DNA of 64,000 bases, taken from positions 124,001-188,000 of the forward strand of contig JACATO010000308.1 of the NCBI GenBank assembly GCA_018389105.1, written 5' to 3'. Positions 11,741 to 24,622 of the stretch are shown here, one piece after another. Source of the DNA: Nautilus pompilius. Taxonomy: Eukaryota; Mollusca; Cephalopoda; Nautilida; Nautilidae. The notes under the pieces are model-generated. The model saw only the letters and a list, made by a program, of their open reading frames with translations, was not told the DNA's origin and searched no databases. A program made the translations under genes and the position numbers. Each line of letters starts with the position of its first letter. Positions within the stretch are counted from its first letter, which is position 1.

Positions 11741-14640
11741 AGCACATTAAAAAAATAAAACTACTTAAATTTTTGGATTTTCTCTTTTTTTAATAATAAA
11801 AATGTGTTTTCAATTTTGTGATGTTTTATTATTCTAAACTTTAAAGAAAAACTAAAAGAAAGTGAGTCAAAGAAATAGAAATGTGCCAACAAAATAAGTT
11901 TTCAAAATTTATTACTAGCCCATAAATGGCAATTCATAAAATTGTAAAAAAGAGAAAACATTTTGTGGAATAGTTTGTTCATAGAAAAATGGCTGCTATT
12001 TCTAATAGTGTGAAAGTAGCATCTGCTCATTGAATTAAATGAATATAGTTCAAATTGATTTATCCTTCCCTTAATTTTTCAGTCCTTGGCATACAAGATT
12101 TCATGTGGGCTTGAATGTTTGAGATTACAACACATGCAGAGAGGTGCAGGATGCAGTTTCAAGTTACACCCAGAATAGGAAACGCCCTATTAGAACCCTT
12201 TTGTTTAACTGTGGAAAAGAATCCAAAGCATCCAGATAAAACCCATGCAGAAAGAATGGCACAGAAGGGCAAGCAGCCATGCATTGGTAAGTTGCCAAAC
12301 CACATCGGAACCCAAGATCCAAACCTGGCCATTAGCCATGACAGGCCAGTGACATTTGGCCATCTGCTGCTTAATGCAAAGAAGGTAGATTTACAAATTA
12401 TGTAATATTGATCAACGTTTGTTTTATTCCTTAGGCAGCTTGGTCAAGTATCTCAAAATAATACCTAAAAGTAGTGGACCATTGTGATGACAACCTAGTA
12501 AATGGGTGTAGTTCCGTAATTTCATGATACATTCAGGTGGATTTTTTAAATTTTGATTTATTTTATTTATTAATAGTTCCATTTTGCTTCTTTCCTGATT
12601 TTATTTTTCCTGTTTTAGTTTAAAGAAAAATTATCATGTAAGATCTTAATTAAAAAAAATATTCAATCTTTTTTTTTTTTTGTTTAATAAAAGATAAAAT
12701 GTTCTCATAATCACCAACCAGGTAAGTCTTGCAAAAACAGATTTCTTTAAGTGATGTACTGTTGCTTTTTTTTTATGCATACCTCTCATAAAAATATTTG
12801 GGTTTTCAAATGTCAAAGCCCTTGTATTTTATTAGTTTTTACTAGGCAATATGATCTTTAGTCTCATTAATTAACTAGAAATGGCAGAAGCTTTAAAAAC
12901 AATACCGTGTTGTTGTTATTATAAAGCTATAAACTGTTTTGTGCCTTGTAGGAATATTAGAGAAAAAGAAAAATGAGTGCTTCTTGTAGCCTTTGCATTC
13001 CATCACCAGGTGGTAGTGAAAAGCTCTAGTTCACGGGAGACTAATAGTACTGGTTGATTCTCAGAAAACCACCCGGACACCTCAGCAACCATTGTTTTCT
13101 CCAAAAAACTCCAATGCAGTTTACTTTCATTGTGTACAAGATTACAAACCAACATTCTCTTTAAAAGTAGAACAAAAAACACGAAAGCCAAGACTGGCAA
13201 ATTGAAAATGTCACGATCCAGTAGAATCTTAGAACAAACAAATCGGTAGCATGATGCAGGAAGAGAGGCCATTTACATTTGTGTAACCATGATAACTCTT
13301 TCAAGAAAAGGTTAATCAACAAATAGGCATTGTTGGATTCTATTAGTTTTTGTAACAAAGTTTGTGCATGGCTATTGTCTGGTAAACATTTTTTTTACCA
13401 TCTCTCTAATTTTTAATAGGGAAAATGTTTTATCTGAATCACTACAGAGCCTCTGTGAATGAGGTGCTTAAAGTGAAGCAGAATGTAAATTGAATATAAA
13501 ATTTTCAGTGCAAATTTTCTGCTATTTATATAAATTTACACACTAACTAATGAATTTACCTGCACTGAGCAGTGATTCTGCAGGTATAAAATCTTCATCT
13601 ATTTATATAATGCTGACAAAGAAACTACAAAAAAATCTAAGTTGCACAAAGCTAATAACCTTTAATTTACAAGATAAGCAAGTCAAATGCAATAAATTAA
13701 AAAAATTAACTTCACTAAATTTATTAGATTTTTCTTCTAAAAAAACTGTGAAACTCGAGTCAAATTGTGGACAATGAAATAAAATAAATTACTCAGCTTA
13801 TCCATCAGCATTTGCAGGCTATTTCAACACACACACACACTTTGTAAAACAGGATATGCTGGAAAAATGATTTGACAGATAAAAGTTCAACCATATAAAC
13901 TAAACAATTTTTCATCATTAAACAAAAAAATGCCAGTGAATAGGATTTTCCTGCGGTAAACAGACAAATAGAAAAAAAGAACCACCATGAGAAATTTTGG
14001 TTTCTTCGAAATTTCTGAAATTGGGGATAGAAAAACGAATGCACTTCAAATGTCACTTTAGAAAAGTAAACTTTCCAATAAATCTTTCTGATGGATTCTT
14101 TGCTAATGTCATCAAGTGAGTATTAAATATAACTGCTTATAGTGCTTTCATGAGGTCAAAGATAAATGACAGTTAAGAATCAATGCAATTTGACCTTCAT
14201 AAAAACTAACACAGTTAGAGAGAGGACAGAAAATTTTTCAGTTAGCTGTATTTCAATACTCTTTTCTTTAAAAATGTCAAGCAGGAGGTAATTATTTTGT
14301 ATTTTCTGATAAAAATAAACTTAAAAAAATTTTTTTAGGATTTAAAGTGGCAAAATTGTTTTAAAAAATCATCAAATGCTAATGAAAGTATAGCCCAGTC
14401 TGTCTTAGGCCACTCTCCTCTCTTTATAATAGATTCACCCTTAATACAGAGCTGGGTTCAAAAAAAACAAAAGGAAATCAAGGCACATTCTTTTTTAGAA
14501 AAGAAATCCCAATGAAAATCTTTAGCATTACCCATGAGTTAGAGATAGATCTTGATGCACCAGTCACATTAGTCATCAAAAATATAAAATATTTTACTCA
14601 AAAAATACTCTTCTCTTTAGTTGTGTATTTGTACTTATTT
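11741..14640. other. AT-rich intergenic stretch with one compositionally richer open frame
   Basis: Mostly AT-rich. A 96-codon plus-strand open frame at 12115-12405 is richer in GC than its surroundings and contains a GGTAAG donor-like site near 12286, but I recognise no motif in it. A short shared word block (GGCAATTCATAAAATTG with TTCATAGAAAAATGG) at about 11925-11990 resembles 15025-15065, just upstream of the Tc1 fossil. A (CA)n run lies near 13829-13840. The 89-codon frame at 13272-13003 (minus) is unrecognised. Confidence 0.35.
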
Positions 14641-14648
14641 ATCATATA

Positions 14649-15990
14649 CACTGGCATTCAAAATTTTGAACCCATTATACGAAAACACTGCTGTTTTATC
14701 AACACTTTACTTTTAATGAAAATACATTTATCCTATTCAAACAACAAAAAAGCATTAAAAATTCAATGAATTACATATCAGAAAGTTAAAATTATTGATG
14801 TGATGCTGTAATCATATGAAACAATCTTTTTTAATTATGGACTCAAGTTCTTTATTTATTTCATATTTAAAGCATGATGCCATCATATTCATCTGTTATT
14901 CATTTCTTTGCACTAATTTTAATAATTGTTAGTTCATACTATACTTTTGCATAAATATTAATGGACCTCATTATTAATTACTGCTATGGTTTTGCTTGAA
15001 AGATAAAAATGGCACATCAACAATTATTGCCATTCATAAAATTGATTATTTCATAGAAAAATGGAGCAATTTGAAGTTACACAACTGGTTTATTCATAAA
15101 AGAGGACTGAAGAAGAAAAAAACAGGGAACAAGATGATAGGTTGCTTGTTCAAAAGCTTAGAGTAAACCCTTTCCTGACAGGTAGCCAATTAACTGCAGC
15201 ATCTCAACTTTTACCACCAAAAGATGGTTGAAAGAGGTTAGGCTGATTGGCTAAGTAGCAGCCAGAAAGTCCTTGTTTAGATGTGGTAATAATGGCTGAA
15301 CTAAACATCGTGGGAATTACATCCTGGAGCAATATTTCAATGGATTGTAGTTGGATAGGAAAGGAGAAAAGTACAAGAAAAGTTGTGTTTGATCTATAAT
15401 TAATCATGGTGGTGAAAAGGTGAAAGTATGGAGTTGTTTTGGTGGTTATTCAGCTGGTGACTTGATAAAACTTGATGAGATTCTCACAAAAGAAAAGAAA
15501 AAATCGGAATATTCTGCACTGCCATGCAATTCCATCAGAACATCATTTGATAAGCAATACATTTACACTGCAACAATGCAATGATCTGAAGTACACTATA
15601 CTGATCAATGCACAATATTTTGCCAGAAAAGCATCAAAGCACTCCCAAATCTGAGCCCCATTGGGATGAACAAGATAAAAGAGTCTAGGAAAAACATCCA
15701 ACCAATGTCAGTCAGCTATGGAACTACTGGCACGAGAAATGGAGGTTACTTTTAAGGCAATATTTTAAAATGCTACTGGATGCCCAAAATGTGTGCAACA
15801 GTTATTTACATTAACAGTGGCTATTTAGATGAAAGCAGCTTGAAGTGCCACAAGGGTTACTTTCGAATGTAGGTCCAAAAACCAATCAGAAAATGACTAA
15901 ACTTTTATTAAATAAAACCCTATCCTTTTAAAAACATTTGTAAATGCTTTGCAATTTCACATGACAGATTTTTCAAAGTGCCCAGATTTT
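14649..15990 (+). mobile_element. Tc1-like DNA transposon, decayed
   Basis: A probable left end reads ACTGGCATTCAAAATTTTGA at about 14649, a sequence of the Tc1 TIR type. No matching right end was found, so the right limit is approximate. The transposase fossil lies at about 15070-15870. The total of about 1.3 kb is within the usual Tc1 range. Confidence 0.55.
15070..15870 (+). pseudogene. Tc1-like transposase fossil
   Basis: Plus-strand blocks in Tc1 order are GCLFKSLRVNPFLTGSQLTA (about 15138-15200, the end of the second DNA-binding domain), HGGEKVKVWSCFGGYSAGDL (about 15405-15463, the conserved HGGG..MVWGCF block), KLDEILTKE, a block reading ILHCHAIPSEHHLISNTFTL (about 15511-15570) followed by LQQCNDLKYT where QDNDPKHT is expected, and a SPIG-type remnant at about 15655. 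C-terminal remnants are MPKMCATVIYINSGYLDESS. The catalytic aspartate of the QDNDPKHT block is changed and the WPxxSPDLNPIE block is largely lost. Several stops and frameshifts separate the blocks. This lineage differs from the Tc1 fossil at 6.5-7.4 kb. Confidence 0.75.
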
Positions 15991-18229
15991 CCTTAAGCAG
16001 TGGCTGACATATGTGTGCAAGCTAAAAATAGCATTAAACTTGGTTCATAGTTGAGCCAAATGGCAGATGTTTTTTTTTAAAAAAATATTATCCATTAGAA
16101 ACCTCGCCAATCAAATAAATTGTCTTTCCTTAAAGATTAATGAAAAAAAGTGTTTTAGTTTATTCCCCAATTAGGAAGATGAAGACAAACAAAGCTGTGA
16201 ATGCAGTTTTCCATTTCTTGGTAAATTGTACCTGGAATTTTGATAATGTCTGGCATTAGCTAACAGATATTTAATCTAAAATCCTGAATTCAAAAAAGAA
16301 GAAACAAAATAAATATATAGCGAGGCTTTGTTATGCTAATTGTTTCTATGTTCATCCACTCTTTTATCATGTTTTCATTGTGCGATGAGTGGCCTGCTTT
16401 TCATCTTTTGTCTATTTTGTTGTTAGCCAATTGCTATACTTTAAAGTGGTGATCACTGATTGATTGCTTTGTTTCATTTTTTCCTAGAACACTGTCTCAT
16501 GTGTGTGTGGAGTTGTATTTTGTCAATCTTTTCTTCTGACACTATGAGTAGTCCACTTATACCCAGAGTCACATTACAGAACCAAAACATATAGTAGTTT
16601 TTTATTACCACTGCCTTTCATTTAATCATTCCTATTGTAATAAAGCAACATACCAATCTCTCCTCACATGCATCACAAATTTTCATACCAGAAAAGTATT
16701 TTACCTCAAAAACTAGCATCTTCTGACAATGAATCAATCCTCCACTTATACTCACCAAAGTTATCAGTGGATCACCATTAGATTTTTTTTAAAATGTAAA
16801 CCATCAGATCACTAAACACAATATGCAATTTTTTCCCCAAGTAAGTTAAAAGTTAGGATTGGAAACTCAAAAGGAGCTGACCAACCAACATCTGGTCTTC
16901 AAGCAAATATTTTAGCACTTCCTTACAATCTAAGGGGCCATGCCACTCCTATCTAAGTGTCCCCTTGCTGGTGTGGTGATGTATTATGTTGGTAATTAGA
17001 GTGGGATCTGGATCCCTCACCTAGTCTTTCTTACTTTTGGCCCATATCAAGCAAGATGATTTCTAGTCAGCTTCAGCTGATTCCTTCAGGGTTCTCAAGT
17101 GGTGCTAGCTTGACAAATATAATTGCTTGAAAAAATTGTATGCTGATGCTTCTATTAAATCATCAGCCCAAACTTAAACACCAAACAACCTTGTTTTAAA
17201 TTCATTAGAGTTAAGCTGCTTCATTAGCTTTTCATATTTTGCCAACTTATACTCACCCTCAGCTGACTTTGTTTAGTTTCATATAGCCAACAGGCAATTC
17301 AGCCCTTTCTAATGTATTACAAAGGGAATATTAATTTTTTGGCCTCAAATAAAATATAAACTTTCCTATTATACTGCCTGTAACTAACCAGGAAAAAAAC
17401 ATGATTGATAGTTTGTTTAACATACACAAAACATGTATATTATTAACAGAGTTAAATTTATTTCCTTATGAGGGATATGGTTCCTAACTGGAGTATCAAC
17501 TTTATGTGAAATATGCCTTATGTGGAATACACTGGTCCCAAGCAAGAGTTGCTTGAAAGGTGTTATCCCATATCTTAGATAAATGCTTTATGTAGGATAT
17601 GTACAATGTTTCAAGAATATATTTGATGTTTCTTACATCATGAGCCATTCAAACAAACAGGAGCTTAATTTTGGTCTAAATTAATACTGACAGGTGTGTG
17701 TCTGTGTGTATATATACACATACACACACGTTATTATCTATTAATTTTGTGAATGAAATTATGCTTAATGAAGCATTTGTTAGCTACAAAGTTAAGTTTA
17801 TATTGTGAACTTTAATATATATAACTGAACAATCCCATCAAAACATGAGTAGTTTTACATTTACTTGCATGTGTTGTATCTATTTGCTGCAATATTTTAG
17901 ATGCAACATATCTTTAAGGCTTGCATTATATTTATTTACTGTTTTTTGTTTAATTTAGATTTGTCAACTTTGTGTACACTTCCACTCATAGCATCACCAA
18001 GTGTGGCACAAAAAATTATCAACCTCAGAAATTACAAAACAAATCATACAAACAAAGATAACCTTACAACAAAACAGGTGGTGGCTTTCTTCCAACAAGT
18101 ATACCTTAGTTTAGATGAAACAATAGGCTGATATATTTACCCTTCCATTTGATTTTTCTGAAAGAAATATGTCAGTTTGTTGAATTAAAATTTAGCCCAA
18201 ATCAGAAAAATCTATTACCTTGGACTTTT
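15991..18229. other. AT-rich intergenic stretch with a TG/TA/CA microsatellite
   Basis: A mixed (TG)n(TA)n(CA)n run lies at about 17694-17730. Around 17460-17600 a set of short related words (TTATGTG, ATATG, TTATG) recurs in a loose tandem manner. No gene or RNA was recognised. Confidence 0.4.
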
Positions 18230-20370
18230 CTCCTCAAATTATATCCAATGTACCACAAATTTGCACATCACAACCAAGAGACACTTTCAACCTGCCTCAT
18301 ATGCTCCTTTGACTGATTATGATAAGAAAGCTTTATTTGACAAAAGAAGTGCTCCAGAAAATGTAATCTTTCCTGGCAAAGAATATCAATAACAGAAAGA
18401 ATAGTGGCATCTTCAAGTGCTTCTGCTGAAAAATAGTAGTTCAGCAAGTACCACTGATTGGCTTATAGCCCTTCTGCACAAGTAGTGGCATGTTTAGCAT
18501 ATTGTCTTTTCCCATTTGATAGCAAACATGGAAAGATGTCACTCAAGATTTCCAGAAGTATCCTACTAAATGAGTATCACATCAGTCAGAAAATAAAAGT
18601 AGAGAACTTTATTACAACAATAAACCAGCCAGAGCCTCAAGTTGACAGTATTCTAGCTAGAGAAAGGAGAGAGAGGTAATGGAGAAAAATAGGAAAATTA
18701 TGAAATCAATTATCAGAATCCTAATATTTTGTAGAAGATATGGCCTCTCACTGAGATGGCATTATGATGACAATCTGTGCAGTGACCTGGAAAACAAAAA
18801 CATGCCTGCTGGGATGTTGAAACATATGGCTGAATCAGGGAACATTGCACTAGAACAACACTTAAGACTGCAAGAAATTATATCTATGCTTCTATGTCAG
18901 AACAAAATAAACTTCTAGATTGCATCATGTTGGTCATCCAATCCTACATAGTGTGAGTGAACAAAACATGTTCTCTTTTTAAACAAGAAGGCTGAAGAAA
19001 TCACGATTAGTTGTATTAACCAGAATATTCATGAAATTAAAATTAAATTTAAGGGAAGCAATTGAAGCATTAAAAAATATGTCATTTTGTATGAGATTAG
19101 AAAACAAGGAATTATGTCACTCTAATCCATAAGTGCAGATGAGATTGCAGATGTTAGCTAGTTGGGAGCAACAAAGATTGGTTGTTTGCTACATCAAGAA
19201 TGGAACACCAAAAAAGTAATTTCTTTCTTTTTCACAGTGAGAGAACATTACTGAAGAGATTGTGCATACTGTAATGTCTGCACCAAAAAATGATAGACTA
19301 AATCCAAAGAGTTGCAAGTTTCAAACCTATAATGATGCTGGCCAAGAGCAGGATCTAGCAACAATAGAATCAATGCTGACATAGGTCACAAGGCACCATA
19401 TATACATTGTGCAAACCATAACCTAAACTTGGTTCTCTGTCATGCAAGTAGGATCACCAAAATACACAGCATAATAGAAAATCTGTTATTCCTAAGCCAA
19501 TTTTTTGAGTATTCAAAGTAAATGCCTCAGATCAATACTGAAGAGTAAAACAGATAAAATACTAACCACTTTACTTTCAAAAGGAAGTTTACAAGAATGT
19601 GTCAAACAAGGTTGGGGGACAACACATTTCACTAAAGGAGTTGCATAGTATGTATCAGCCAGTACTATGGACAGTGCAAGACATTGCCAGCAGCCAAGAG
19701 TTTGGAATAGCAAGGTATATACTGAAGAATGGAATGTGTGAGACTATAGTTTCAAGTGACTTCCTTGCAACCTTTGAGACCACAAGATACCTCCTGAAGT
19801 TCACCAAGGAATTTAGCAAGATATTGTGTATTTGAAGCCAAAGCAAAACTAAAGCATGCGAAAGAGACACTTCAGAGTGTTAGAGAAAAGAGGGACAAGA
19901 TATTCCATACTATTTATCAGAAAATGAAAAGTTTCCTTCTTTTTCTGTCAAAATCAGGAAAGCAAGAACATGTGGCCATCAAACATTGAGGAACAATGTG
20001 GAAAGTGAATCAGCTAAGACCTACTGCAAATGGTCAGTATTTTTGGAGAAGCTGGAACTCTATGCCTTAGAGAACAAATGATAGTCATCATTAAACATTA
20101 ACCAGATGATACAAAAAATGAACAATGAATCCTAGATTACTAGCATAGAGACCATCCATCAGCAACATCACCTAGGCATGAATTATGCATTGTGGAATCC
20201 TTTGAAGAAATGTGACTACCATACCAGCAGCAATCAAGGACATGCTACAACATCAGACATTAACTTCTGGTAGATTTCCAAAAATGATCACAATGTTTTA
20301 GTTGCCAGCATGGAAAGGGAAATTCAACTGTGAAGTCCATGAAACCATAATTGAATGACTGAAAAAAAAA
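18230..20370 (+). pseudogene. hAT transposase fossil A (TTF zinc finger, ZMYM1-like type)
   Basis: A heavily decayed plus-strand hAT protein of the group with an N-terminal TTF-type zinc finger. Blocks in order are IGLXAYSPSAQVVACLAYCLFP (about 18455-18500, the zinc-finger region), a helical block around EYHISQKIKVENFITTINQ (about 18570-18630), ILIFCRRYGLSLRWHYDD (about 18718-18771, matching the usual FCGRQGIALRGHRDD), a SADEIADVS block (about 19130, usual SDEVTDIS) and the block around ARTCGHQTLRNNVESESAKTYCKWSVFLEKLELY (about 19965-20060, usual RNNxxxxSxxxYYKxxVFIPFLDHL). The gene has many stops and frameshifts. No TIRs were identified. It is the oldest looking of the three hAT copies in the window. 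Confidence 0.7.
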
Positions 20371-20874
20371 ACAATACACTTTTACTTTTGTTTGTCAGTA
20401 GAGATGTATAAATGTACTTAGATATGGTTAACACATGCCAACATGTATATAACTACAAAATTGTTCTAATTAATATAGTATTATAAAATTAGAATATGAT
20501 TTATGTTAATTGTTATTTCCTATTTGTCTTATGATTGTAAAACAGATGAAAAAGTCAGAGAAAGATCTAAAAATGAATTGATTTATATAATATAACCAGA
20601 AATGGAAAAAAATGGGAGAAAAGAAAGTCATGTTATAAAAGTGCTCTTTTGTGTTAAAATACAAATTTTCTCATTGGCCACATCTTCTGATCCAGGACCA
20701 GCAGTATTTAGGGAGCACTCTTTAGGACCCTTTATCCTTTTCCCTAATGTCTGAACCAGCCACAGCACAGCATACAATTTTCTCCTTAAGTTAAATAGTT
20801 AGTAAAATGAGTAATGGCAAAGAATTATAAAAGAGCTTAAACTGTGTTTAAAAAATCATTTATATGTAGATATA
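20371..20874. other. AT-rich stretch, nothing recognised
   Basis: No motifs were seen; this is a spacer between the hAT fossil and the next dispersed repeat copy. Confidence 0.4.
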
Positions 20875-21110
20875 GTGGTGGCCAAAATTATAATATCTCC
20901 TTAGGTTCTTAAACAAAATGTCACCTATTTGTTTTGTGTATGTTACAATGTAAACACATTCTTTAACATAACAAAGAAAGATATAGGAGATTGGACTAAA
21001 CATACTTTTTTAATGTAGTCCTTTCTTGTGAAGATGCAACTACAAAGTTATAAAACTGTAAACTTCAGTAAATGTACACTTTACAATACTCTCTTGACTA
21101 AATAGTCTTA
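20875..21110 (+). repeat. dispersed Tc1-type non-autonomous repeat, copy c (internally deleted)
   Basis: The left end reads GTGGTGGCCAAAATTATAAT, resembling the TIR of Tc1 elements (GTGGCCAAAATTAT type). The 40735 copy starts GATAGCCAAAATTATTGCAT, and both continue with (A)TCTCCT, TTCTTAAACAAAAT or a close variant, and TACAATGTAAA. The copies agree again at TAATGTAGT..(C)TCTTGT.AAGATG. The middle part, which is shared by copies a and b, is missing here. Confidence 0.45.
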
Positions 21111-21556
21111 TTTAAAAAAAAAAAAGAATAGACAAATATAAATCAGACACAAAACAAATATATAAGTATTTCAATGTATAATTATACTTAAACAAACAAA
21201 ATAATCAGAATTATTTTTGGTGATGCAGTACTTTTTGCTCCCGTTGTAGTTATAACTCAAATCATATATTTGATATTTTAAAAGTCTTAAAAATTTAATA
21301 GCTGCCTGAAATATAATAAAATACTATAAAAGAAAATTAAATTAATGATAATACAAATAGCTTATAAAGAGTGTTTCAGTATTTCATGCATTTGTGAACT
21401 ATAAATTTAAATGCATGTTTACTTTCACCTGTAGCCTATATAATAATTGGAAAGTATGTTGTTCAAAATGCCATCACCTCAAAGGCTAGAACTGATAACG
21501 AGGCTGACCTAAATTGTCATCTGCTACAGTAGTATTCCTAAGGCAATCCATTACGA

Positions 21557-22075
21557 ATGGTCCTTACATTGGAAGAAAGTGTGTTTTTGGTACAGCATGG
21601 TTTTTGCTATAATTGGAAGTACACTATTGATGTGCAGGATTTGTTTCAGGAGAAACTTGGTGAAGGATGATTGCCTCGTTGAAATTGTGTAAAAGCATAA
21701 ATTGAAAAGTTTTGGGAAACTGTTAGTGTTTCAAACAAGTCTTGATACAGACAGCCAGCAGAACAGAGGAACTGCACACACAGCACATGAAAGGATACAA
21801 CCAATTAGTACATACTTTGAAGATCAAATCATTTCACAAGGTTTATGACCAACCTGTTCTCCTGACTTAACCCCTCCAGAATTTTGTGTGGAGAAAACTC
21901 AAAAACAGTCTAAACAAACAATCCCCTTACAATAGGAGAATTGAAGGATAACATTTCAGAAGTTATTCATGGTGTCCAGGCTGAAGAATTGGAGTGAGTG
22001 TTCCAAAATATGTAGATGCATCCAACTTTGCCTATAAATGGAAGGGATGCATTTTCAGCAATAGCTTTAAGAATT
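21557..22075 (+). pseudogene. mariner-like transposase, internal-deletion derivative
   Basis: The N-terminal part reads MVLTLEESVFLVQHGF and continues through a region matching the first helix-turn-helix of a Tc1/mariner-superfamily transposase commonly annotated in animals (ExVFLVE opening). By about 21720 it stops at WETVSVSN. From about 21755 the match resumes at the second catalytic block (remnant of QQDGATAHTAH: QQNRGTAHTAH), then runs through TCSPDLTPPEFCVW (about 21855-21895), NNPLTIGELKDNISEVIHGV (about 21920-21980) and a C-terminal VFQNM block. Roughly the central 150-200 residues are absent, so this is either a deletion derivative or a fossil with a large deletion. Stops and frameshifts are present. 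Confidence 0.65.
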
Positions 22076-23660
22076 TAAAAAATTAAAATCAAATCTGTTA
22101 CCTCTGGTGTTTTTTATATAATAAATACTTTTTATCAGAGAGACTATGGTTAAAGATTCTTTATTATTGATTTAAAATTAGAGGGATTTGCATTAATGTC
22201 TACTCAATTTTGGTTTAGCTGCTACAATGAAGCAAAAAGCCACTATGGCTTATGCACAACTCCCTCCTCCAAGAAAATAAGCCTGTTAATTTGTTTTTAA
22301 AACTAGTGTATACTAGCACATCAATAACTACTGCCTGTGCTTTAGTTACTTCTATTTACAATTCTAAGTTATCAAGCCATGCTGATATAGAAAATCTTTA
22401 GTTATGACACTTAGTATTTCTATGTATAGTTGAATTTGACTCTCCACATGCTCAAAACCTTCAGTAAAAACAACAAATTCTGTCAGATCTTCTATCAAAT
22501 GTTTAAAAGCCAAACTAGGTATATCCAATATATTTTGTTTATTATAAACACTTACAACTCAAAAACATTCCAGTGAATCTATACTATGCTGAACTCCTTC
22601 CAGAATTTCAATTAAAGACATTCAAATAAAATTAAAATAAAATAGTAATTGCCATCCTTTAAAACAAGTGATTATGATTTTTTTTTTGTACAATATCTCT
22701 TCTCTGTAAAAGTCAGATTAACTGTTACATGCTACAAGATTTTGAGAGATGCTAAATTATGCCCTGCAGGTGAAAATCTATCACCAACCATGATGACTAT
22801 TTTCAAACGTGGCACCCTGCCAAGTAATGTTTAGTCTGAAAAGAGGGCTTGAAAGAAACAGACCTTTGGCTATATGCACCCATTCGCAGTTTAAATGCTA
22901 AGTTGTTGCTCTTCTACTTCATTTTCATTCTAAGTGCTGTTAGCCTTCTGTTGTAGTTAACTTTTTGAAACAAGTGAAGGCAAAATGATAACAACAAAAA
23001 CTGAAAAGCATTTCTGATAATGCCACAACAACAATTGTCCATTCTCAGGAGAATATAAAATTCAACTGAAAATAAATTCAAGCATCAAGGTGGTACCTTA
23101 AAAAAAATAAAGAAACACAGCACCAACAGGCACATATATTTTTCATAAAGTTTAACAAAATTTACCAATGTTTTCAACAAATGAACTGACAATAATAGCT
23201 TTGTTATTAACAACTTGTCCAATACAAGAGATCTAACATATACTTTAGAAGACTTATTTTGAAAACTGGTACAGCAATGTTATTTCATTGTTTGATCATT
23301 ATTAATCTTGGTACATTTTTTCTTCTCACAATTTAATTTAATTTCTAGGGTTTTTTTAAAAAATAAGTTATGCTTATTGCATTTTAAGTAAACTGACAAT
23401 TTAAAAAAAAAAGAAATCTTAAAATTCTAGAAAGTTACTTTTAGTCATTTTTTCAGAGTAACCTAATAAGGCTTTTCCTGCTTGCTCACCAGTAGCTACA
23501 AAGTTCGTGTGTATACCAATGCATCTCACTAGCTTTACTGCAATAGAATCAAATGCAATAAATCCTTGCCCTTCTATCTTATTTAAATTTACTTGCATTA
23601 TATATAACAAAAGGTTAAGTGACAATACCTTGTTGCCACTAAATATTAAAACGCCATACC

Positions 23661-23710
<50 letters not shown>

Positions 23711-24484
23711 TTTGGTTGAAATGAATGAATCAAAGTTCAGGTTTTATTTTAATGAAAACCCAATTATCTCCAAGTTCTTAGTAATGAAATTCAATTCTAA
23801 AATAATTAAACAAGAAATATGCCCAACCTACAATGAACCTAAAAAAGGTTATTCGACCCTTCATTATTTGGCTTCAGACCTCTCATTCTTCCAGCAGTAC
23901 CAGCCTATGATATTTTTAATCACCAAACCTAGCATGATATAAGCAGTGTACAGTTGGTAAACACTCAAGGACCCAGCAACAACGACATGACCTATCTGGT
24001 GGAAGTATTTATTAACAACCTCAAGCTTTGTTTGCTCTATAAGCAATTTTCTTTGTATTGATTCAGGTTGTGTATGTGTTCAAATGGTTCCCAAGGCAAC
24101 GAGCATACATTCACAGCCTTTCTAACTATAAATTGCTTTTTGTTTGTTTTTTTTTAACCATTAGTTTTTAATTTAACAAACATGAAGCAGAAAAGCATAA
24201 ATCAAAAGAAAAATATCAAGAACTTCAAAATGCTAATTAACTACCAAACAAGTATTACATACATTTAAAAAATGTGTAAATAGATTGTAAAATCCAACTC
24301 GATTACTTTTAATATATGTAGATGTTATGTTGTTTATTTTCACTTTTTACAATACCTATTTAATTTTCCTATTATTTTTTAAAGTAAAACCTTATGCCAT
24401 ACCCAGTTTATTTTTTAACTTTATATGTAGTGCATGATTCTGCTTCATTCTGAAGTTTTATCATGAAAGGAATGAATGAAATAA
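22076..24484. other. AT-rich intergenic stretch with a TAA microsatellite
   Basis: No gene recognised. Small frames around 23419-24046 owe their length partly to the simple repeat, which encodes poly-Ile. The (TAA)n tract is listed separately. Confidence 0.45.
23661..23709. repeat. (TAA)n microsatellite
   Basis: About 16 uninterrupted TAA units, read directly. A second ATA/TAA tract is at 49818-49886. Confidence 0.95.
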
Positions 24485-24620
24485 AGGGTAGGCAGTGACC
24501 CAGTGGTTAACCTACTGGACTGCCTAGGCCAAAGGCCTCATTAGAATCCCAACTGGGATCATCTTGATTTGGCATACCACCCTGGTATAGTTTCTTCTTG
24601 CTCTTCTCACTAGTTGGACA
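24485..24620 (+). mobile_element. tRNA-derived SINE, copy 1 (5' half, cut by a mariner)
   Basis: The head GGCAGTGACCCAGTGGTTAA with box B-like TTAGAATCCCAACTGGG and the following CTTGATTTGGCATACCACCC match copies at 28310, 29580 and 30160. The family sequence is broken after CTCACTAGTTGG, where the TIR of the next mariner begins at 24623. The second half of the SINE was not clearly found on the far side of the mariner. Confidence 0.7.
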
Positions 24621-24622
24621 TA

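Noticed and set aside
23419-23733. 104-codon minus frame with a long poly-Ile run, and its plus-strand counterpart
   Set aside because: The run is the TAA microsatellite read in frame on either strand; no other motif is present.
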